Positions 57,219 to 64,000 of a DNA stretch of 64,000 nt are shown piece after piece. The stretch's first letter is position 1; every line of letters starts with the position of its first letter. The translations under genes were made by a program, and so were the position numbers. Source of the DNA: Gloeopeniophorella convolvens (taxonomy: Eukaryota > Basidiomycota > Agaricomycetes > Russulales); assembly GCA_022496205.1 (NCBI GenBank), contig WTXD01000012.1, positions 124,001 through 188,000 of the forward strand. The letters run 5' to 3'. The notes below the pieces were generated by a model that made no database searches, was not told the origin of the DNA, and saw only the letters and a list, made by a program, of their open reading frames with translations.

Positions 57219-60200
57219 ATGTCGGCGGCAGGCATCCCAACTTCCAATGGCACACTCCCCACGAACGCTGCGTCACCACCGAAACCCTCCAGTAACGGAC
57301 ATGCGCTGTCGAACGGCACCTCTGACCGGATGCAAATTATCAATGACAAGAAGGAGTTCACGTATGACTACCTACGAGGGCACCTTTATCGAGTGCTGAG
57401 CGTTGTCACCTAGGCCTGAACTGAACGGCCAAATCTCTGCATGGGATCTGCACGACGTAGGTTTCGACTACAACCTTGTCGCGGTATTCGGCTCCCAGTC
57501 GACAGGGAAAAGTGCGTATCTCGAGTGATTTTCCGAGCCATGTGTCAACCATGCATTGCTCAGGTACTTTGCTGAACCGGTTGTTCGGTACCAACTTTGA
57601 TGTCATGGACGAAACGCAACGGCAACAAACGACGAAGGGTAAGTAACAACATCCTTAATACATCACTCGTTACCTTCCGAAGGTTGCATTGGAGGAGCTG
57701 TGTGTAAGCGCGCCTCTGGACATGGTCACACAGACCCCGCTCGGAGACATGCTGCGAGCCGTGGAGCGTTTCTCCGAGCGTCCTAAATACTATCTCCAGG
57801 GTGCCTTGGTCATGCAGGCTTACCTTCCCTTAGGTATCTGGATGTGTAGGGGCCGCGATATGAACGTCTTGGTTATGGATGTGGAAGGTACGGATGGGCG
57901 TGAACGTGGGGAGGATCAGGTGCGCTCCTCGAATACTTTTATCCAACTGCGTCTGACCCTACGTCTCAGGACTTTGAACGCAAATCTGCTCTGTTCTCAC
58001 TCGCATCATCGGAGGTCCTTATTGTCAATCTATGGGAGCACCAAGTCGGTCTGTATCAAGGTGCCAATATGGGCCTTCTCAAGACCGTCTTCGAAGTCAA
58101 TCTTGGATTGTTCGGAAAGAAGACGCAAGAGAGGTGAGTGGTCTCCACTTCTGCTGGTGTCATCTCATGCATAAAATCTCACAGCGTGAACCAACGCACA
58201 CTCCTTCTATTTGTCATCCGCGACCACATCGGAACTACACCCTTGGCCAACCTTCAGGCGACGCTGACCGCCGACTTGCAGCGCATCTGGGACAGCCTCT
58301 CGAAGCCAGCTGAATTGCAAGACCGGCAGTTAAGCGACTATTTTGACCTTGCCTTCACGGCCTTGCCGCACAAGATCCTTGCTGCCGACAAGTTCGAGGC
58401 AGACGTCAAGTCACTGCGCGGCCGCTTCACAGACAAATCAAGAGACGACTTCATCTTCAAGCCCGCCTATCACAAGCGCATCCCTGCTGATGGTGTTGCG
58501 TTCTATATGGAAGGTATTTGGGTACGTATGCTCCACCCCAAGGCGCCGATAGGTGCTGACGCCGTTACGCAACGTGTAGGAACAAGTGCAAACAAACAAG
58601 GACCTCGACCTGCCCACTCAGCAGGAGCTCCTTGCCCAATTCCGTTGTGATGAGATTTCGGCAGGCGCACTCGCCGAGTTCAGTGAGCAGGCCAAGTCTC
58701 AGAAGCGTCCGATTGAGGTGGGCAAGGTTGTCGACGGGCTTGGCGAGATGATGCGCAACTGGCGCACGCAGGCGCTCGGTGCGTGACTGGTTTACTCAGC
58801 TGCGCGTGCGCGATCGTGGCTAACAACATCATTGTCACAGCACGGTACGATCGCGACGCGTCGCGGTATCACCAAGGCGTGTACAAGCGCAAGCGTGTGG
58901 ATCTCGTCAGCACGCTCGACTCAACACTATCGCCGTTGTTCGTCGGACAGCTGAAGAATGTGCACAAAGCTGCGCTCGTTTCATTCAAAGCGGAAATCGT
59001 CGCCGGCCTCAAGGTGGAAGGGTACAACTTCGCGGATGTTGTCAGCAAGGCGCGTGCTGGGGCGGAGTCGCGCTTTTCACAAGGCGCGAAGGAAGCCGTT
59101 GTTGTCGAGGGCGATGCCATATGGGAGTGGGAGGAGGAACAGCGGCTGTTGCATGAGGAAATCCAGTCTGTCGCGGACCAGCTGAGGAAGGATGAGACAA
59201 AGAAGATGGTCAACGCAATAGAGGTATGTGCCATCCGGAGGAAGTGTCCGGTGATCATGTTAACGATCCGTCCAGCGTAACTTCAAGAAGCAGATCTCGG
59301 AGCCAGTCGATTTGCAGCTGAGCAAACCCACACCCGAGATGTGGGATAATGTCCTGCGGACATACAAAGAGACGCTCGGGAAGTCCGAGGTGTCTTACCT
59401 GACCAAGGCCAAGAGTAATTATCTCACGGGTACCCTTTTTCCGCATCCACTAACTGCCGCCCCAATAGGCTTCGACTGCACGGAGGAAGAGAACGACGAG
59501 GCGCTCGGGACGCTACGGCAGCGGGCGTGGGCCGCGCTGCGCGTCAAGGTCGACGAGCAGACGGCCGACAGTGCACTGCTGACGAAGCTACGCGGCTACT
59601 TCGAGGAGCGCTTCCGGTACGACGAGAGTGGTGTGCCGCGTGTCTGGAAGCCCGACGATGATATCGATGGCGCGTTCACGAAAGCGAAGGACGTGACCCT
59701 CACTCTGCTTCCCCTGTACGCGAAGATCGCACCGCAAGACTCCGCATTCGCCTACAGCCCGCCCGAGGACAGCGAGGACGGCGTGCCGGGCCTCGCAGTG
59801 CTGTCCGAGACGAAGACCATCGAGCTCGCCGCGCGCTTCCGGCGCGAGGCGGACGCGCACTACGTCGAGGCGAAGCGCAGCACCGTCGCGAGCATCGCGC
59901 AGATCCCGTACTGGGTGTACGGCGTGCTCGTCGTTCTCGGATGGAACGAGGCAATGCTGGTCCTCTTCAATCCACTGTACTTCACCATGCTTCTCGTCCT
60001 CGCGGCCGGCGCGTGAGTCCCTGCTTTAGCCCTGTTCCGCTCCGGTAATAGCGGTCGCTGATGAGATGTATGATCTGCGCAGGTGGATCATCGTGCAGCT
60101 CAACCTTGTCGGCCCGCTCATGCATGTTGGCGGCTCTGTCGCGCGCGAGGTGAGCACGCCGGCCTTGGCTGACTGCAGCTGATTCTGATCGATGCTGATG

Positions 60201-60345
60201 CCGGGCTCAGGTTCAACGCCAGGTGGAAACCCGCTTGCGGGAGCAGTTCGCGGAGCCCATCCGCGCGCAGGCAAACGAGGCACGCGCCGCCTTCGAGAAA
60301 GACGAGGCCTCAGAGGCACGGCGACAGGTGCCTGAGCCTCTGTGA
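57219..60345 (+). CDS. SEY1: Sey1/RHD3-type dynamin-like GTPase
   Basis: This is the fungal counterpart of atlastin, which fuses tubules of the endoplasmic reticulum. A 48-residue polar N-terminus precedes the GTPase domain: P-loop GSQSTGKS (74-81), switch I RQQTTKG, G3 [13 protein letters not shown] and G4 [10 protein letters not shown] long helical bundle follows ([53 protein letters not shown]). Two membrane segments form the ER hairpin ([18 protein letters not shown] and [18 protein letters not shown]). The C-terminal amphipathic tail ([20 protein letters not shown]) reaches the TGA at 60343. All expected motifs are present and the frame is intact. One intron (about 57640-57833) is unusually long and contains an open frame of no evident meaning. 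The gene converges on Rvs161 with 263 bases between stops. Confidence 0.95.
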
Positions 60346-60608
60346 GGACACACTCATGTCTAGTATTCTGGTATCAGACGATAGAGCACGCTGTGTAGCT
60401 AGCTTACGCGGCGTGCACGTGTAATTATGGACCGTATAATATCCAGCATTGCCTTCTCCCTTTATCCTTTACTCTCACAATTCAAGCAGAAAAGTTACAA
60501 CAACACAAATGTATCCGCCCTTGACAACCCGGAGAGCGACAGTTAACATACACGTCGTGCGACCCCAGTCCGCTTCCCTGCACCGCCACAAAAGGAAGGA
60601 GGTCGAGT

Positions 60609-61832
60609 CTAGGCGGCGCCGCAGATCGAGAGCTCACGCATCTCCTGCAGGACACCCTCAACCTGCGCATCGAGCTGGCCCGCGGCGTAGTCGTCGCGGA
60701 CGCTGTCGTCGAAGTAGCGTTGCACGCCGGAGAGCTTCTCGTAGCCCTCCTCAGCAAACTTGCACTGCATGCGGATCATCGCCTCGAAGCTCGGGTCAAA
60801 GTATGGAACGCGCTGCTCGAGCAAAACCGGGATCTCCCGCACGAGTTGGTCGTTCAGGAGATCGAAGACCTCCTTTGCCTCATCGAGCTCCTGTTGTGCC
60901 TACACGTGTGCGCGCAAATCGCGTCAGCACTCGGAAGCGCGTGGCATAATGGGGAAGGTAAAGGAGAACGCACCTTGGGCAGCTTCGTCGGGTCCTCACT
61001 CGGTTTCTCAGCCATCTTGCGCACCTTGCTACGCGCCGCGTCATAGTCAAGGAGCTGCATCGCGTGCGTGCGCACACCGGCCGATTAGCATACCGCGAAG
61101 TGGGATCGGGGCCACGCGGCCGAAACGCGACGCACCTTCTTGTTACGCTTAGAGATGTGCTCGTTGATAATGGGGAAGTACGCGTTCATCTTGCCGAGTG
61201 GGTCGAGGATCGTCGTGCGATATGGGGTGTCCTGTGCGCGCAACGCTGATCAGCGCACATCGCGGGGGCGCAGGGGGGCCACGCACGAGTTCGCGGCCGA
61301 TGCCGTTGTCGAGCTCTTCAACGGAGCGCCGGTACGCGTGCGCAGCCATCGCGCTGTCTGATGTCCGGTCGGAGGCGCCGTAGAAGGTGTCGATCGTCTC
61401 CGCGAGGCGGAGCTGCGCGGAGGACATGGCTGCATCCCTGTCAACTGCTGGCGCGGCACAAGACACCACCTTTGCTCACCACGCATAGAGTCCAGGTACG
61501 ACTTTCCGTCCTTCAGAAGGGTGCCGCATTCTTTCTCGAATCTGTAGAGGAGTAGTACTGAGCACGTATGCCGCGTGACCCGAGAGCGTAAGGGACGCAC
61601 GTCTTGTACTTCGCCTCCTCCGATGCGAAGTCCTGGTCTACCGTACGCTCTATCTGGCCCGTCTTTTGCAGGAGCTGTGGAGTAAAAACGTCAGTGCGGG
61701 GAAGCGAGTGGTCCGCAGGAGGTTCTGGCGTACAGTGGTCCCTGCTCGGTTCATAGACTTCTTGAATCTACAAGGCGTCAGCCATAGTCCCCGCAAGGTG
61801 GTGTATGACGATACATACCCCGCCCAAGACAT
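60609..61832 (-). CDS. RVS161: Rvs161-type N-BAR domain protein
   Basis: Yeast Rvs161 dimerises with Rvs167 and bends membranes in endocytosis. The start MSWAGFKKSMNRAGTT is formed across the first intron and is the amphipathic N-BAR helix typical of the family. Next come LLQKTGQIERTVDQDFASEE, YRFEKECGTLLKDGKSYLDS, QLRLAETIDTFYGASDRTSD, DPLGKMNAYFPIINEHISKR, LLDYDAARSKVRKMAEKPSE, DEAKEVFDLLNDQLVREIPV and YFDPSFEAMIRMQCKFAEEG, in family order. The length of about 260 residues matches Rvs161, and there is no SH3 domain, which separates it from Rvs167. The ATG is at 61832 and the stop TAG at 60609-60611. Introns are short and the frame is intact. Confidence 0.93.
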
Positions 61833-62658
61833 TTTGATCTACGGTGCTGGTAACAAACTGGAGACGGAACAAGAAAGGGAGACAAACGCGAACGGTGCCA
61901 GGAGACGCGGAAAGCTGCGGTGCCAGGCTGCCAGATTAGGTCATCACTTCGGCCTTTCCCGGCCCGAAGCTCTGAAATCTGAGACTTCGGGGGACTTCGG
62001 TCGTCGCCTCCGTTCCGAGTTGACCACCATCTTCCGTCCACAGGGAAGTCTCTCTCGACGCCGCAATCCCCATTATCGAACCATAACCATCTCATGGAAG
62101 TCAACGTACTTCAAAGCCAAGGAATTAGTACCGCATCTTTTCTCTCTTCTCTCGCTTTCCGTAAGATTAAAATATCAAAACACCGGCTTTGGGCGCCCAT
62201 TCCGTCACGAGGCAGACAGTCTAGAGCGACTCTAATCGTAATGCATATTGATACTTACCGTACACCCGAGTCGGAAAAGTCGCCCTAGCCTCGTTCAACG
62301 AGGCTATCATGATGATTTACTCTTCGCCATTCTCTTGCAGACCATGGGGTCTATTCTATCCACAAGAACCCTCTCTCGCGATAGGAATTTGTTTCTTTCA
62401 TACTCTTGGCCGCGGCTCCCCCTAGCGCTCAGGTTCAGGGCGCCTCACTTTCACCGCTTACGTCTCGGGAACATCAATTGAACTGAAGGCCGTTTGGCGC
62501 TATGACAGATCTCTGTCAAGTTTATTCCGCCCCTGGGGGATACGCGCTCCCAGTATAAATACGACGCGGCATGGCCGGGGCCCACCGTCTGTCATGCCGG
62601 CTGCCCCAGACTCACCATAGCTACTCATTCCACACTCACTTCAAGCCCGCTCGTAAAG
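61833..62658. other. Divergent promoter region
   Basis: Lies between Rvs161 (-) and the polytopic membrane protein (+). A TATAAAT at 62554-62560 serves the plus-strand gene. I see no coding frame. Confidence 0.55.
62554..62560 (+). promoter_or_regulatory. TATA box of the membrane-protein gene
   Basis: TATAAAT lies 105 bases upstream of the ATG at 62659, a normal distance for a fungal promoter. Confidence 0.55.
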
Positions 62659-63981
62659 ATGCACCCCGAAACCGCCCCTCCTTCCTTCTTGCTGATCATT
62701 CCGCTCGTTTCTTTCATTCTGATCGCACCGCAAGTTTCTTCGCTCCGCAAGTCTCATTGGGACACTCATGGCCCGCAGGGCACACGTCGGCTCCTGGCAC
62801 TCTGGTTTACCGTTTTCATCGCCCTCTTGTCTATTCTGTCTGGGGCCCTAGGGTTGGTGGCAAGCCGAGCATGGCACACAGGAGACACGTCGCGCGCCTC
62901 ACATGCTAATGTCGGAGGAAAAATTATTCTCGTGATTATACGATCCGGACGTGAGTGGTTAGCGTTGTCCTCGGCAGGCACTGAGCTAACCAGGCGTTTC
63001 AGTCTCGGCCTGCACGATGTTTATCCTGAATCTTAAGGCCCTTGTGGGGCCCACAATGATACCATCTACGAATATGGCCAACTCTGACAGTATTCGGACT
63101 CTGACTGCAGTATTGGCTCCCGCACTGACCGGAAGTACGTGTCTTTAATTGCTTGCGTCTTCCTCGTTGCTTACTATGTCGCCAGTCATTGTCATTTCTA
63201 TCGTACTTGCCGCCCTTCAAGAAGGCTACCCCACGGCGCGCTTGCCAGCATTCTGCTGGCTTGTTTACTTGATACCCTTGTGCTTAATTACCATCCTCCT
63301 CTATCTATCTATCCGGCGCTTCAAGGAGCATTCATTCATTGCTCGCATGTGGCTTGTCCTCACAATCGGACAGGCATGTGGGATCATCTCTGCTGCCTGC
63401 TCTCTCGTTGGAAAGGGGGATTTCCAGACCCCTGCCTCACTCTTCGACGCGATCTGGGCTACATGCGTTTTGCTCGCGCTCCACAGTGCGCTCATTCTAT
63501 TTCCACGGGGCTAGGCCCAAATGCTGACCAACATGATCCAGTCTACTCCGGTCTGCCAACGCGTAATTCCCTAAGCCCGCTCCTTACGATACGCACTCCG
63601 CCGCGTCGGCAGAGCGGACACGTATCCATATATTCTACCCGGCCCAGTAACGCTGGGTCATTGCAAACGCTCGAGCCTGCCACCACTGCATCTGCGGAAG
63701 ATTTCTGCACGCTGCGGGACCCCTTTGCCTCGCCATCTTCACCCTTTACGGAAAAGCCGTTGCCGGTTCTTGATGCCGCATGCATTGAGCAGACGCGCAA
63801 GAAAACGCTCGCTACGGCACTCGCGTCAACCCCCGGCTCGTCGGCCGGAGATCTGGTTATGTCGCAAAAGCTCCTCGAGTCGCTAGAAGGCGACTTCGGT
63901 ACCCCACCACCGTCGCCGCCGGCTCACGCGGTGTTGCGTACGCCGCGGTGCGCTAGCTATAACGGTGCCTTTGGAGCATGA
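62659..63981 (+). CDS. Polytopic membrane protein (about seven spans), unrecognised
   Basis: Two short introns join three exons. Hydrophobic segments in order are FLLIIPLVSFILIAP, LLALWFTVFIALLSILSGA, KIILVIIRSGL plus SACTMFILNL, IIVISIVLAAL, FCWLVYLIPLCLITILLYL, MWLVLTIGQACGIISAACSL and IWATCVLLALHSALILF, so six to seven spans. The frame as written ends in a TAG at 63511 right after the last span (FPRG). Adding one G to the GGGG run at 63507-63510 opens 156 more codons in a cytosol-like, Ser/Pro/Thr-rich tail (SPLLTIRTPPRRQSGHVSIY, then SQKLLESLEGDFGTPPPSPP) up to the TGA at 63979. A seven-span core with a polar tail resembles fungal receptor-like proteins, but no family motif is seen. The TAG product may equally be the real end. 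Confidence 0.65.
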
Positions 63982-64000
63982 GAGTGATTGTTGCATAGAA

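Overview
The window is a gene-dense, GC-rich fungal nuclear sequence, most likely from an agaricomycete basidiomycete (a polypore-type mushroom is my inference). Coding regions are split by many short GT-AG introns of about 45-65 nt, often with a CTAAC- or CTRAY-like branch point. Genes lie on both strands with their own promoters and there are no operons. The gene set is fungal: Sey1, Rvs161, a Kre9/Knh1-like secreted protein, a HAC1-type bZIP and a noncanonical aromatic amino acid decarboxylase.

Layout. 1-1248: 3' end of an ABC half-transporter (+). 1859-2876: glycine-rich RRM protein (+). 4348-6307: F-box protein with a hydrophobic C-terminal tail (-). 6877-8413: PRMT1-type arginine methyltransferase (-), sharing a short divergent promoter with a small BRI3/LITAF-like protein (8768-9401, +). 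9402-12856: no gene recognised. 12857-17262: a long unrecognised protein (+) broken by several apparent frameshifts. 17263-22354: no gene recognised, with a very G-rich tract near 19.45 kb. 22355-23550: a HAC1/XBP1-like bZIP factor (+) whose reading frame changes exactly across a candidate Ire1-type 38-nt intron. 24732-25225: CHZ1-type histone chaperone (-). 25.2-27.8 kb: possible remnants. 27780-29831: DUF6593-like, Ser/Pro-rich protein (+). 30-33.9 kb: remnants and a duplicated repeat. 33943-35729 and 36766-38606: tandem GH15 (glucoamylase-fold) genes (-). 40375-42173: class III aminotransferase (+). 42638-45047: secretory-pathway RING-H2 membrane ligase (+). 47515-48027: Kre9/Knh1-like secreted protein (+). 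48669-51350: acetoacetyl-CoA synthetase (-). 52249-55919: aromatic amino acid decarboxylase-like enzyme with a long C-terminal extension (-). 57219-60345: Sey1 GTPase (+). 60609-61832: Rvs161 BAR protein (-). 62659-63981: polytopic membrane protein (+).

The strongest lead is the bZIP gene. Two stem-loops with Ire1-like CNG|C loops bracket a 38-nt segment whose removal is exactly what is needed to join the bZIP frame to an acidic C-terminal frame. A 9-nt inverted repeat containing a UPRE-like TGACGTGG core lies about 120-155 bp upstream of its ATG. Together these suggest a self-regulated unfolded-protein-response factor. The second lead is the tandem GH15 pair: both keep the fold and the secretion signal, but both have lost the two catalytic glutamates at matching positions, which suggests secreted pseudoenzymes.

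Caveat on sequence quality. Several genes (ABC tail, 12857-17262, the 3' GH15 gene, the last membrane protein) need single missing G or C bases, mostly in homopolymers, to restore frame, whereas conserved enzyme cores are intact. This looks more like assembly undercalling than decay. It is also the main competing explanation for the bZIP frame change.
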